Source of the DNA: Granulicella sp. L56
GTDB taxonomy: Bacteria; Acidobacteriota; Terriglobia; Terriglobales; Acidobacteriaceae
Length of the DNA: 64,000 nucleotides
Direction of reading: 5' to 3'
Assembly: GCF_009765835.1 (NCBI RefSeq)
Contig: NZ_LMUS01000004.1
Span: 165,244-229,243 of the forward strand
Shown: in pieces, positions 17,057 through 26,089 of the stretch
Position numbering within the stretch: position 1 is the stretch's first letter
Layout: each line of letters opens with the position of its first letter
The notes under the pieces: model-generated
Database searches by the model: none
What the model saw: only the letters and a program-made list of their open reading frames with translations
What the model was told of the DNA's origin: nothing
Made by a program: the position numbers and the translations under genes

Positions 17057-18136
17057 CTAAGGGGTAATAATTCCGCCCACCGGCAAACTCGTAGGCAGCG
17101 AAGGCCGCAGGCGCAGCGCCCTGGCCATGGCTTCGGCATGCTTCACACCCGCGCTGCCATTGATCAAAACCACCCTATCGCCCGCCGATAACTCTCCGGA
17201 AGCCAGCAGAGCCCGATAGGCTCCCACGCCAGCCGCCCCCTCTGGCGAAAGCAGCAGACCCTCTTGCTTCGCCCAATCCAGCAGGCTGGCCAGGGCATCG
17301 CCCCGCTCCACTGCTCGCCCACCCGATCCGTCTATAATACTCATTATAAAGGAATTGATATCACCGCTCCCCACATAGATCCGAGGGCGTCGCCCCGCCA
17401 CCCACCCAAGTTGCTCCATCTCCTCAAACGCCTTCCAGATCGCCAAAACCCCTATACCGGTTGGGCAAAAGACAGCCTCCGGATACTCCCACCCCATCTG
17501 CTCCACCAGCTCATACCCCATCGTCTTCACACCCTCCAGGCGAAAAGGCTCTTTGAACTCTGAGACATCAAGGGAAGCCCCTGCTTGTTCTTCCCTCACC
17601 CGTTCACAGTCCCCGATCAGTCCGTCGACCAGAGTGACTTCCGCACCAAAAGCTGCACACTCCAGATAGTTCGACGTCGCAACATCGTGCGGCAAAAAAA
17701 CACGCGCCACGATCCCAGCCGCAGTTGCATAAGCAGCCAACGCTGCTGCATTTTCGCCCTGCGAAGCAATGCTAAGTTGTTGAACCCCATAGTGTTTTGC
17801 CGCTGCGACTGCAAGCCCCATGCCACGGTCTTCAAATGAGCCCGTGGGGTTCCGTCCCTCATCCTTCACAAAAAGCCCCGAAAACTGCCGACTCCGGAGC
17901 AAAGGCGTCCAACCTTCACCCAGACTGACCGGAGGAAACTCCGGCAGGACCGCAGCGTAACGCCGGACTTCTACCTCGGCATCGCCGCCGTCAGGCCGCT
18001 TCGCAGAGCGCTTGATCTCCTCCATATCGTAGCGAACAAAGAGGAAGCCGCCACAGGCTGAACAAATTGTCTGCGCAGAATCAGCACTAAGACGTTGACG
18101 GCAGTGGGAGCACTCAAGCGAGGAGATGCGAGGCAT
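17057..18136 (-). CDS. threonine-synthase-like protein lacking the PLP lysine
   Basis: A 359-residue protein with the threonine synthase layout. A zinc-ribbon-like N-terminus has Cys 9, 12, 25 and 28. It continues with LGEGWTPLL (72-80), VKDEGRNPTGSFEDRG (90-105) and FRLEGVKTMGYEL (198-210). In working enzymes the middle motif reads SFKDRG or SFKARG, the Lys forming the Schiff base with pyridoxal phosphate. Here it is Glu102 (codon GAA). The PLP-contacting loops are also altered: SQGENA (125-130) in place of a TGN/AGN-type loop, and PTGIGV (225-230) in place of PTGGG. A stretch of about 30-40 residues seems missing after 260. It is probably not a threonine synthase. The start (ATG 18136) has a poor ribosome-binding site and lies 37 bases from the divergent HAD gene. 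Confidence 0.75.
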   Translation of the reverse strand: MPRISSLECSHCRQRLSADSAQTICSACGGFLFVRYDMEEIKRSAKRPDGGDAEVEVRRYAAVLPEFPPVSLGEGWTPLLRSRQFSGLFVKDEGRNPTGSFEDRGMGLAVAAAKHYGVQQLSIASQGENAAALAAYATAAGIVARVFLPHDVATSNYLECAAFGAEVTLVDGLIGDCERVREEQAGASLDVSEFKEPFRLEGVKTMGYELVEQMGWEYPEAVFCPTGIGVLAIWKAFEEMEQLGWVAGRRPRIYVGSGDINSFIMSIIDGSGGRAVERGDALASLLDWAKQEGLLLSPEGAAGVGAYRALLASGELSAGDRVVLINGSAGVKHAEAMARALRLRPSLPTSLPVGGIITP

Positions 18137-18173
18137 GGATACGATGGTAATAGATTCCCTATAAGGTGAAGCA

Positions 18174-19100
18174 ATGCCAAATAAGAGCCACCCCGTCCGC
18201 ATGATTGCGGTCGATATGGACGGCACGCTGCTCGGGCCCGAGGGCCACGTAAGCCCTCGTAACCTCACTGCATTGCAGGCGGCAGAAAAGGCCGGTATCG
18301 AGGTCGTCGTCGCTACTGGCCGCCGCCACTGCTATGCCATGCGTCAACTGCGAGGACTTGGCCTCAGAGAAGAGAACGCCGTAATCAGCTCCAACGGCAC
18401 CGTCACTCGGACCATCGGAGCTAGGCTTTTGGAGCGAAACCTAATGCAGCCGCACACCGCACGTTGGCTGTGCAGCCATATCGACGAATTTCGCAACGCG
18501 CTCGTCATCACCTTCGACATGGTCGGTCCAGATGGTGAAGATTCGCGGGGCGCTCTGGTCGTAGAGCACTTAGAGGAGTTGCACGGAAGCATTGGCAAAT
18601 GGATGGCCGCCAATGAACCCTATATCGCACATGTTGTGCCAATTGAGAAGGCGCTCGAAGACGAATCCCCTATCCAGATGATGCTGTGCGGCACGATAGA
18701 ACGGATGAGGCGGGCAGAGGCACGTCTGCTGGAGCATCCTGGTGTCTCTGCCGTGGGCGTAAATCCCCAGGAACACACTCTCGCTGAAATCTCACTGAAT
18801 CGGACGGAGTATCCCGAACGAAATCTATGCATCGTGGACATTCTGCCAGCCGGATGCAGCAAGGGGTCGGCGTTGCTGCGACTGGTGGCAAGTCGGGGAC
18901 TGAAGGCAGAGGAGATCCTGGCGATCGGGGACAACTGGAATGACGTTTCCATGCTCGAGGTGACTGGGCATAGATTGCTGATGGGCAACGCTCCCGATGA
19001 TTTGAAGCAGGCAGCGCTCGAGCGGGGATGGGCCGTGGGCCGGAGGCACGATGAGGACGGGGTGGCACACGCAATCGAAGCGGTTCTGGCCGAGGCTTGA
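18174..19100 (+). CDS. HAD-superfamily phosphatase, Cof/YbiV type
   Basis: A 308-residue HAD IIB hydrolase. Motif I IAVDMDGTLLG has the nucleophile Asp and general acid Asp near residues 14 and 16. ATGRRH is the motif II region, CSKGSALLRL supplies the Lys of motif III, and GDNWNDVSML is motif IV. A C2-type cap lies between about 90 and 200. Such enzymes dephosphorylate sugar phosphates or cofactors such as FMN and PLP; the substrate here cannot be read. The ATG at 18174 has AAGGTG five bases upstream. It is divergent from the threonine-synthase-like gene. Confidence 0.88.
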   Translation: MPNKSHPVRMIAVDMDGTLLGPEGHVSPRNLTALQAAEKAGIEVVVATGRRHCYAMRQLRGLGLREENAVISSNGTVTRTIGARLLERNLMQPHTARWLCSHIDEFRNALVITFDMVGPDGEDSRGALVVEHLEELHGSIGKWMAANEPYIAHVVPIEKALEDESPIQMMLCGTIERMRRAEARLLEHPGVSAVGVNPQEHTLAEISLNRTEYPERNLCIVDILPAGCSKGSALLRLVASRGLKAEEILAIGDNWNDVSMLEVTGHRLLMGNAPDDLKQAALERGWAVGRRHDEDGVAHAIEAVLAEA

Positions 19101-19157
19101 GCATTCAGGAGTTGCCCATCGCCGAACGGCGGTTGGCCGATGATAGGCTTTTAGGTG

Positions 19158-19886
19158 ATGCGGCGAAATTTACTTCAACGCGGGTTGGTGATGCTGGCGG
19201 TCGTCTGGACGGTCTGTCCACTGATCCATGCGATGGAACACATCACCCTGCGAAACGGGTTTGAGCTGGATTGTGTTCGCCGTGAGGCCGTTGGCAATAA
19301 GGTTCGGCTTTATCTTCCCGAGAAAGCTACGGCAGTATCGGATTCGGCTGCCAATGCCGCCAATTATCTTGAAGTTTCGGCGGATGCGATTGTTCATGTA
19401 GAGACGGTTGCCGATGTGCCTCAATCGATCGCCACATCAAAAACTGCTTCAACGATCACAGCGAGTGCACCGACAAAGGCTGAGATACACGAGATGCTTG
19501 CTCACTCTGGAGCTTCTCACGATATCGACACGGACCTTCTAGCCAGCGTGATGAAGGCCGAGAGCGGCGGGCAGGTACGAGCTGTATCGCGGACAGGGGC
19601 GCGAGGCCTGATGCAGTTGATGCCATCGACGGCCACCGAGATGGGCGTACAGGATGCCTTCCGTCCGGACCAGAACATCGCGGGAGGAACGGCATATTTA
19701 GATGAGCTGCTCACCCGATATCGCGACAATATCGTGCTGGCGCTGGCCGCTTATAACGCCGGGCCTGCGGCGGTAGACCGCTACCATGGAGTTCCCCCCT
19801 ACCGCGAGACCAAGGAATACGTTGCGCGGGTCATCCGCGAGTTCAACCGGCGAAAGCAGATGGAACTTGTCGCACAGTCGCGGTAG
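19158..19886 (+). CDS. lytic transglycosylase, SLT domain
   Basis: A secreted 242-residue muramidase-like enzyme. The N-terminal signal peptide runs to about PLIHA. An uncharacterised strand-rich segment comes next (LRNGFELDCVRREAVGNKVR), then the SLT domain: VMKAESGGQ with the catalytic Glu, GARGLMQLMPSTA, NIAGGTAYLDELL, and ALAAYNAGPAAV. It cleaves the MurNAc-GlcNAc bond of peptidoglycan in the periplasm. I use the ATG at 19158; a GTG directly before it (19155) is possible. It is in the same direction as the HAD gene, 57 bases after it. Confidence 0.9.
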   Translation: MRRNLLQRGLVMLAVVWTVCPLIHAMEHITLRNGFELDCVRREAVGNKVRLYLPEKATAVSDSAANAANYLEVSADAIVHVETVADVPQSIATSKTASTITASAPTKAEIHEMLAHSGASHDIDTDLLASVMKAESGGQVRAVSRTGARGLMQLMPSTATEMGVQDAFRPDQNIAGGTAYLDELLTRYRDNIVLALAAYNAGPAAVDRYHGVPPYRETKEYVARVIREFNRRKQMELVAQSR

Positions 19887-19928
19887 AGCACCGGAAATAC
19901 TTACTCAATCAGCCAGAGAGAGCAGACG

Positions 19929-20987
19929 ATGAAAAAGCGTAGTGGAATCGTGTGGATCGCAGTCGTTGTCGTGCTTGCGGTCATCGTCTTCCTGTTCCGT
20001 GACAAGGTGCACTTCGACTGGAAGATGTTCTGGCAGCAGTTGAAGCATGTGGAGTGGATCCATATCTGGGCAGGCATTGCGCTCATCTATGCCACCTACT
20101 GGCTTCGTTCGGTACGCTGGGCAGTCTTTCTATCACCCACCAAAAAAATTCCCGCTCACTCCCTGCTGGGATCGCAGTTTATCGGGTTTACGGCTGTGGC
20201 ACTCTTTGGTCGTCTCGCTGACCTGACACGGCCCTACCTTGTGTCTAGGCGTGTTGCGCTGCCCCTAAGCTCGCAGGTTGCGGTGTATACGATTGAGCGG
20301 ATGTTCGATCTTGGGGCAGCGGCAATCATCTTTTCGAGCGCGCTGGCTTTTACGCCCAAAGATCTCCCCCATCATGAAGTTTTTGTGCGCGCCGGTGAGT
20401 TGAGTCTCGCGCTGACGCTGGTGATTGCTGTCTTTGCAGGGGTCGTGCGAGTGGCTGGAGGCGTCGTCGCGGGGTTTGCGCGAGCGACGCTGGGACGGCT
20501 CTCAAAACCGGTTGGGGAGAGTATCGCCACAAAGATTATTGGATTTCGCGATGGACTGAATGCGCTGTCGTCGAAGCGCGATTTCGGCATAGCGGTTCTG
20601 CTCTCCCTAACGATGTGGGGAATGATCGGGTCGGCATATATGCAAACCGCGCATGCGTTTGCGCAGACACCCGAATTGGCCGGGCTTACCTTCTCACGGA
20701 CGATGCTGTTGATGGCGGCGAGTATTGGCGGTTCGCTGCTGCAGCTTCCGATCATCGGGTGGTTTACCCAGATTGCCGTGACAGCAGCGGCGATGCATGC
20801 GTTCTATGGCGCTCCGATTGAGGCTGCAACGGCATGTGGAGCGTTGTTGCTGCTGGTAACCTTCCTCTGCATCATTCCTACGGGGCTGGTGTACTCGCGA
20901 GTGGAGCATGTAAGCCTGAAGAAGATCGCAAGTGAGAGCGAAGCTGCCGGACATGCACCTGAAGCTGTCACGGAGACCGGCAACTAA
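19929..20987 (+). CDS. lysylphosphatidylglycerol synthase-type membrane protein
   Basis: A 352-residue membrane protein with about seven or eight hydrophobic helices, matching the LPG_synthase_TM/UPF0104 family (PF03706). Landmarks are ATYWLRSVRWAVFL, the LFGRLADLTRPYLVSRR stretch near 95-111, and IERMFDLGAAA. Family members flip or handle lipids, for example MprF's flippase half. The tRNA-dependent aminoacyltransferase half is absent here, so lysyl transfer is not expected. The start ATG at 19929 follows GAGAGAGCAGACG. The function is inferred only as lipid-related transport. Confidence 0.8.
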   Translation: MKKRSGIVWIAVVVVLAVIVFLFRDKVHFDWKMFWQQLKHVEWIHIWAGIALIYATYWLRSVRWAVFLSPTKKIPAHSLLGSQFIGFTAVALFGRLADLTRPYLVSRRVALPLSSQVAVYTIERMFDLGAAAIIFSSALAFTPKDLPHHEVFVRAGELSLALTLVIAVFAGVVRVAGGVVAGFARATLGRLSKPVGESIATKIIGFRDGLNALSSKRDFGIAVLLSLTMWGMIGSAYMQTAHAFAQTPELAGLTFSRTMLLMAASIGGSLLQLPIIGWFTQIAVTAAAMHAFYGAPIEAATACGALLLLVTFLCIIPTGLVYSRVEHVSLKKIASESEAAGHAPEAVTETGN

Positions 20988-21064
20988 CATTCGGCTCTGA
21001 CTCGCTGCGTGATCGGTGATAGCGCTGCCATGGTGGACTCCACTGCTAGAATCGAAGTATTCCG

Positions 21065-21538
21065 ATGAAGTGTCCCTACTGTGGTTTTGCCCAGGATCGA
21101 GTTGTTGATTCACGAGAGAGTAAAGACGCGGACTCCATCCGCCGCCGACGCGAGTGTGAAGGCTGCCACAAGCGGTTTACCACCTACGAGCGGATCGACG
21201 AAATCCCCTACATGGTGGTGAAGAAGGACGGCCGCCGCGAGAAGTTCGACCGCCAGAAAGTGTTGAGCGGGCTGCTTCATGCGTGCGAGAAACGCCCTGT
21301 CTCCGCGGTAAAGCTTGAGCAGATCGTGGATGAGACAGAGGCCTATGTGGTGGACTCGCCTGAGCGCGAGCGTTCGACCAGCGAGGTAGGCGAACAGATC
21401 ATGATGCGGCTGAAAGACATCGACACGGTAGCGTATATCCGCTTCGCCAGTGTCTATCGGGATTTTAAAGACGTGAGTGAGTTCAAGGCAGAGTTGGAAG
21501 AGCTGTTGAACGGTAAAGATCAGAAGAAACGGCGATAG
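21065..21538 (+). CDS. nrdR: transcriptional repressor NrdR
   Basis: A 157-residue regulator of ribonucleotide reductase genes. It has the N-terminal zinc ribbon (MKCPYCGF ... RRECEGCHKRFTTYE, with Cys 3, 6, 31 and 34) and an ATP-cone domain beginning VVKKDGRREKFDRQKVLSG. It binds NrdR boxes in nrd promoters in response to ATP/dATP. No nrd genes are visible here. It is followed 12 bases later by the isocitrate dehydrogenase gene in the same direction. Confidence 0.97.
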   Translation: MKCPYCGFAQDRVVDSRESKDADSIRRRRECEGCHKRFTTYERIDEIPYMVVKKDGRREKFDRQKVLSGLLHACEKRPVSAVKLEQIVDETEAYVVDSPERERSTSEVGEQIMMRLKDIDTVAYIRFASVYRDFKDVSEFKAELEELLNGKDQKKRR

Positions 21539-21549
21539 CAGAAGGACGT

Positions 21550-22590
21550 ATGGCGAAAACTCATAAGATTACGTTGATTCCGGGCGATGGCATTGGCCCG
21601 GAGGTCTCAGGCGCGGTGGTAAAGATCGTCGAGGCGGCAGGGGCAGCTACGGGGGTGGCATTTGAATGGCACCCCCATGCTGCTGGAGCAGAGGCGTTCG
21701 AGACGACTGGGGAGTACATTCCGAAGGCGCTCTATGACTCGATCGAAGAAAATCGGGTGGCATTAAAAGGTCCGGTGACGACGCCAATCGGCGGTGGTTT
21801 TGCTTCGATCAATGTAACCTTGCGCCAGAAATTCGAATTGTTTGCCAACTTCAGGCCGGTCAAGAGTCTTCCCGGCTTGAAGACTAATTATCCCAACATC
21901 GATCTGATCATCGTGCGGGAAAACATGGAAGACCTGTATGCCGGACTCGAGCATGTGGTGGTCCCGGGAGTAGTACAGGCGCTGAAGATCATTACCGAGA
22001 AAGGCTCGACGCGGATCGCCAAGTTTGCCTTCGACTACGCGAGGAAGCATAACCGGAAGAAGGTCCACGCTATCCACAAGGCGAACATCATGAAGCTGTC
22101 GGATGGCCTGTTTCTCCAGTGCTGCCGGACGGTTGCCGAGGGCTTTCCTGAGGTTAGCTATGCGGAGCACATTGTGGACAACACCTGCATGCAACTGGTG
22201 ATGAACCCTTACCAGTACGACATCCTGCTGACAGAAAATTTGTACGGCGATATCTTGAGCGACCTGTGCAGCGCGTTTGTAGGCGGCCTCGGCCTGGTGC
22301 CCGGTGCGAATCTCGGGACGGAGTGCGCCATCTTTGAGGCGGTACACGGCTCAGCCCCGGACATCGCCGGAAAAGACATGGCAAACCCGACGGCATTGCT
22401 GCAAAGTGCGGTTCTGATGCTGCATCACATCGGCGAAAGCGCGGCGGCAATTCGCGTACAGGACGCGCTGGAGCAGGTCTATTGGGAAGGCAAGACGTTG
22501 ACGAAAGATGTCGGCGGAACAAGCGGTACCAAGGCGTTTGCGGATGCGGTGTTGCAGGCGATGGAGATGCCGCAGACAGTATCGGCGTAA
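21550..22590 (+). CDS. NAD-type isocitrate/isopropylmalate dehydrogenase family enzyme
   Basis: A 346-residue beta-decarboxylating dehydrogenase. ITLIPGDGIGPEV opens the fold. SINVTLRQKFELFANFRP carries substrate-binding Ser, Asn and Arg, as in NAD-isocitrate dehydrogenases. ENLYGDILSDL carries the metal-binding Asp, and HGSAPDIAGKDMANPTA is the cofactor loop, with Asp and Ile favouring NAD. These features fit isocitrate dehydrogenase better than LeuB or homoisocitrate dehydrogenase, so a TCA-cycle role is likely. It follows nrdR closely and precedes the lipoprotein gene by 29 bases, so the three could be cotranscribed. Confidence 0.88.
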   Translation: MAKTHKITLIPGDGIGPEVSGAVVKIVEAAGAATGVAFEWHPHAAGAEAFETTGEYIPKALYDSIEENRVALKGPVTTPIGGGFASINVTLRQKFELFANFRPVKSLPGLKTNYPNIDLIIVRENMEDLYAGLEHVVVPGVVQALKIITEKGSTRIAKFAFDYARKHNRKKVHAIHKANIMKLSDGLFLQCCRTVAEGFPEVSYAEHIVDNTCMQLVMNPYQYDILLTENLYGDILSDLCSAFVGGLGLVPGANLGTECAIFEAVHGSAPDIAGKDMANPTALLQSAVLMLHHIGESAAAIRVQDALEQVYWEGKTLTKDVGGTSGTKAFADAVLQAMEMPQTVSA

Positions 22591-22619
22591 AAGAAGCTAC
22601 TTACAAGAGCGAGGTTGGC

Positions 22620-23435
22620 ATGAAGCAGAAGTTGGGTTGGCTGGCGGCTGGAATCGTGATGAGTGGCATGGTGGTCGGATTTACAGGCTGCAAGCCGAAT
22701 ACACCGGCTCAAACGAGTCCGGAGACTGCTCAGACAAATGCAACGCCTGCTCCTGCACAACCGGCCGTGCCGCTTGATCCTACAACGCTGGGGACAGTCA
22801 GTGGAACAGTACACTTCGCGGGCAAGGCTCCCGAGCGTATCAGCATCGACATGAGCCAGGATCCGGTATGTTCCATGATGGGCGGCGACAACTTCGCCGA
22901 GCAGTATGTCGTTCATGACGGCAAGCTGGCGAATGTCTACATCTACATCAAGAGCGGCCCTCCGGCAGCGATGTCTGCCCCTGCCACCTCCGTAGCTCCT
23001 GTCGTGCTGGATCAGATTGGCTGCAAATACGTTCCTCATGTGATCGCTGTGATGCGAGGAGGATCGGTCGAATTCCGTAATTCAGACGGAACCATGCATA
23101 ACATTCACACCATCCCAGAAGCGGGAACTAATAAAGAGATTGATATCTCTCAGGGGCCCAAGGGCGCACCCGAGGTGAAGAGCTTCGCCGAGCCTGAGAT
23201 CATGATGCCGGTGCGGTGCAACAACCATCCCTGGATGAATGCATTTATCAACGTCTCCGTCACACCGTTTTTCGCCGTAACCGACGCGAATGGTCACTTT
23301 GAGATCAAAGGCTTGCCAGCGGGAACCTATACTCTCGCGGCGGTGCACGAGAAGATGGGGGAGCAGACCATGACCGTTACGGTTAGGCCCCATGTAACGG
23401 AAACAGCGAATTTTAGCTATTCGATCAAGAAATAG
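22620..23435 (+). CDS. lipoprotein with cupredoxin-like and carboxypeptidase-regulatory-like domains
   Basis: A 271-residue exported protein. The signal peptide ends in a lipobox-like GFTGC (Cys near 23), so it should be lipid-anchored. A Thr/Pro/Ala-rich linker is followed by a beta-sandwich with the metal-ligand pattern TMHNIH and later RCNNHPWM (C-x-x-H-x-x-M), as in type 1 copper sites. The last 60 residues (FFAVTDANGHFEIKGLPAGT) match a CarboxypepD_reg-like fold. It may be an electron carrier or copper-binding protein; the copper ligands are seen, the function is inferred. The ATG at 22620 has GAGG five bases upstream. Confidence 0.75.
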   Translation: MKQKLGWLAAGIVMSGMVVGFTGCKPNTPAQTSPETAQTNATPAPAQPAVPLDPTTLGTVSGTVHFAGKAPERISIDMSQDPVCSMMGGDNFAEQYVVHDGKLANVYIYIKSGPPAAMSAPATSVAPVVLDQIGCKYVPHVIAVMRGGSVEFRNSDGTMHNIHTIPEAGTNKEIDISQGPKGAPEVKSFAEPEIMMPVRCNNHPWMNAFINVSVTPFFAVTDANGHFEIKGLPAGTYTLAAVHEKMGEQTMTVTVRPHVTETANFSYSIKK

Positions 23436-23547
23436 AATAGGGTAACTGACCTGTCTCGCAGCCTGATCCTCCCAAAATGCGACTAAAGGGCGGTGAACAG
23501 CCAATGTCCGGTGACGGTAGTGGCCGCGCCGCGTTATTCTTGAATAT

Positions 23548-24648
23548 ATGGAACGGCGCAAGGTCGGAATTTTGGGCGCGACCGGTATGGTCGGGCAGCG
23601 ATTTATTCAATTATTGAGCAATCATCCGTGGTTTGAGATTGCGTGGCTGGCGGCGAGCGATCGCAGCGCTGGCAAAACGTATGGCGAAGCCTGCCGCTGG
23701 AAGCTGGACACCCCGCTGCCCAAACACATTGCCGCGATGACGATGCAGCCGAACGTGCCCGAAGGTACGGTGGGAGAGCTGCCGAAGATTATCTTCGCCG
23801 CGCTCGACGCAGACATTGCGCGAGAGTTGGAGCCGAAGTTTGCCGCCGTGGGCTGCGCCGTTATCTCGAACTCCAGCGCATTCCGCATGACTCCGGATGT
23901 GCCGCTGGTAGTTCCTGAGGTCAACTCGGACCATCTGGCTTTGATTGAAGCGCAGGCTTCGCGCAAGGAAAATGGCGGCAAGGGCGGCTATATTGTCACC
24001 AATCCAAACTGCAGCACGATCGGCCTGGTCATGGCGCTGAAGCCGCTCGAAGAGCGGTTCGGTGTTGAGAGTGTCTTTGTGGCTACGATGCAGGCGGTGA
24101 GCGGCGCGGGATATCCCGGCGTGCCTTCGCTGGACATCATGGGCAATGTGGTGCCATTCATCAAAAACGAAGAAGAGAAGATGCAGGAAGAGGTCGGCAA
24201 GCTGCTTGGCACACTGAGCGGCAAAAAAGTCGACATGCTGGACGCTAAGATAAGCGCCCACTGCAACCGCGTTGCGGTCGAAGACGGGCATACAGAGTGC
24301 GTTAGCATCAAGCTGCGAAAAAAGGCCACGCGGGAAGAGATTCTGGCGGCGTGGAGCGAGTTCCTTCCTCTGGAAGGACAGCATCTGCCGACCGCCCCAT
24401 CTCAGCCGGTGGAGTACGACTCTGCGGCTGACCGCCCGCAGCCCCGACTGGACAGGATGCGCGGCAACGGCATGACCGCAACCGTTGGCCGCCTGCGCGA
24501 GTGTAGCCTGCTGGATTGGAAGTTCGTCGTGCTCTCGCACAATACGATTCGCGGAGCGGCAGGAGCCGCCGTGTTGAATGCAGAAGTTCTGGCGTTGCTG
24601 GGCAAGTTGGATAAGTTAAGCGTGGCTGCTGTGGCGGTGACGGCTTGA
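23548..24648 (+). CDS. asd: aspartate-semialdehyde dehydrogenase
   Basis: A 366-residue enzyme that reduces aspartyl phosphate to aspartate semialdehyde, the branch point to lysine/DAP, threonine and methionine. It has the NADP-binding GATGMVGQRF (10-19) and the catalytic Cys in IVTNPNCSTIG (about 150). The later region MQAVSGAGYPGVPSLD and the C-terminal SHNTIRGAAGAA are of the archaeal/fungal-type subgroup. It is the first gene of the lysine operon. Its stop overlaps the TTG start of lysC. Confidence 0.95.
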   Translation: MERRKVGILGATGMVGQRFIQLLSNHPWFEIAWLAASDRSAGKTYGEACRWKLDTPLPKHIAAMTMQPNVPEGTVGELPKIIFAALDADIARELEPKFAAVGCAVISNSSAFRMTPDVPLVVPEVNSDHLALIEAQASRKENGGKGGYIVTNPNCSTIGLVMALKPLEERFGVESVFVATMQAVSGAGYPGVPSLDIMGNVVPFIKNEEEKMQEEVGKLLGTLSGKKVDMLDAKISAHCNRVAVEDGHTECVSIKLRKKATREEILAAWSEFLPLEGQHLPTAPSQPVEYDSAADRPQPRLDRMRGNGMTATVGRLRECSLLDWKFVVLSHNTIRGAAGAAVLNAEVLALLGKLDKLSVAAVAVTA

Positions 24649-26078
24649 GTACAGTACGCGAACAACTGGTAGTGATGAAGTTCGGCGGAACATCAGTCGA
24701 GGACGCGAAGGCAATTGAGCGGACCGCGGCAATTGTTCGTGGACGCCGGGAGCGTGGGTTGGAAGCTGTCGTCGTTGTGTCGGCAATGGCAAAGGTCACC
24801 GACCAACTGCTGGCTGCGGCTGCCGCAGCGGGACGCGACGACAAGGCAGGCGCACTGGCCATCAGCGCAAGGTTGCGGCACCGGCATATCGATACGGCGG
24901 CTGACCTATTGGACGGCGAACGCTTTGTCCAGTTGCAACCGGCCGTCAACCATGAGTTCGACGCGCTGGACGATCTGCTGCGCGGTATTGCCGCGGTAGG
25001 TGAGTTGACGGCGCGCACCAATGATCTTGTAGTGAGTTTTGGCGAGCGGTTATCGAGCCGCATGGTCGCAGCAGCGTTCGAGCAGCATGGCCTGCAGGGC
25101 GCGCATGTCGACGCCCGCACCTGCATCGTGACCGACGACAACTATGGAAAGGCCGTACCGCAGGAAGGCGCGACTGAGTCAAAGCTTACGGAACTGGTCT
25201 TGCCCTTGATTCAAGCTGGACAGACCCCGGTGATGGGCGGATTTATCGGAGCAACCGCAGAGGGGATTACGACGACGCTGGGACGCGGCGGCAGCGACTA
25301 CACTGCTGCCCTGGTTGGCGGTGGAATGCACGCAGGCGCCATCGAAATCTGGACGGACGTCAATGGAATCATGACGACCGATCCTCGCATCTGCCCGGAT
25401 GCGCTTCGCGTCAAGACGATCAGCTTTGAAGAGGCGGCGGAACTGGCCTACTTCGGGGCGAAGGTGTTGCATCCCGCCACGATTCTTCCTGCCGTCCAGA
25501 AGAGCATTCCCGTCTGGGTGTTGAACTCGCGTAATGCCGAGAACGAAGGCACCAAGATCACTGCCATGGCTCCGAAGTGCGCCAGTCCCTTCAAAAGCAT
25601 TGCGGCGAAGAAACGGCTGACCATCATCGATGTCGTCGCCAGCCGGATGTTGATGTCGCACGGATATCTCAAGGCCGTCTTCGACGTCTTCGATAAGTAC
25701 AAGTGCGCGATTGACATGGTTTCGACCAGCGAGGTGAGCATCTCGTTGACGGTGGACTCGAATGAGAAGCTGCCGGAGATCTGCGAAGAGCTGGGCAGGA
25801 TCGCAGACGTAAAATACGAAGGCCGCAAGGCGCTGGTATGCCTGGTGGGCGAGGATATTCGCGGCCACAACGGCATCGCCGGACAGGTCTTCAGCGCGGT
25901 CAGCCACATCAACGTGCGAATGATCTCTCAGGGCGCAAGCGAGATCAACATGAGCTTCATGATCGACGAGGAAGATGTCGAAGAGGCCGTGCGCAGCCTG
26001 CACAAGCAATTCTTCGCCGATCCGGACGAGACCGTTTTTGATGTGGCGGCTCGTGTTCCAGTTGCAGTCAAAGCGTAA
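24645..26078 (+). CDS. lysC: aspartate kinase
   Basis: A 477-residue kinase that makes aspartyl 4-phosphate. KFGGTSVEDAKAIERT (about 12-27) binds ATP and phosphate. TTLGRGGSDYTAAL (about 207-220) is the second kinase motif. Two ACT domains occupy the last 150 residues (AAKKRLTIIDVVASRM and then GHNGIAGQVFSAVS), so feedback control by lysine and/or threonine is likely. The start is TTG at 24645, overlapping the asd stop; an ATG ten codons on (24675) would cut into the KFGG motif region, so TTG is preferred. Translational coupling fits joint control with asd. Confidence 0.95.
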   Translation: MSTVREQLVVMKFGGTSVEDAKAIERTAAIVRGRRERGLEAVVVVSAMAKVTDQLLAAAAAAGRDDKAGALAISARLRHRHIDTAADLLDGERFVQLQPAVNHEFDALDDLLRGIAAVGELTARTNDLVVSFGERLSSRMVAAAFEQHGLQGAHVDARTCIVTDDNYGKAVPQEGATESKLTELVLPLIQAGQTPVMGGFIGATAEGITTTLGRGGSDYTAALVGGGMHAGAIEIWTDVNGIMTTDPRICPDALRVKTISFEEAAELAYFGAKVLHPATILPAVQKSIPVWVLNSRNAENEGTKITAMAPKCASPFKSIAAKKRLTIIDVVASRMLMSHGYLKAVFDVFDKYKCAIDMVSTSEVSISLTVDSNEKLPEICEELGRIADVKYEGRKALVCLVGEDIRGHNGIAGQVFSAVSHINVRMISQGASEINMSFMIDEEDVEEAVRSLHKQFFADPDETVFDVAARVPVAVKA

Positions 26079-26089
26079 GAGAGGAACAC

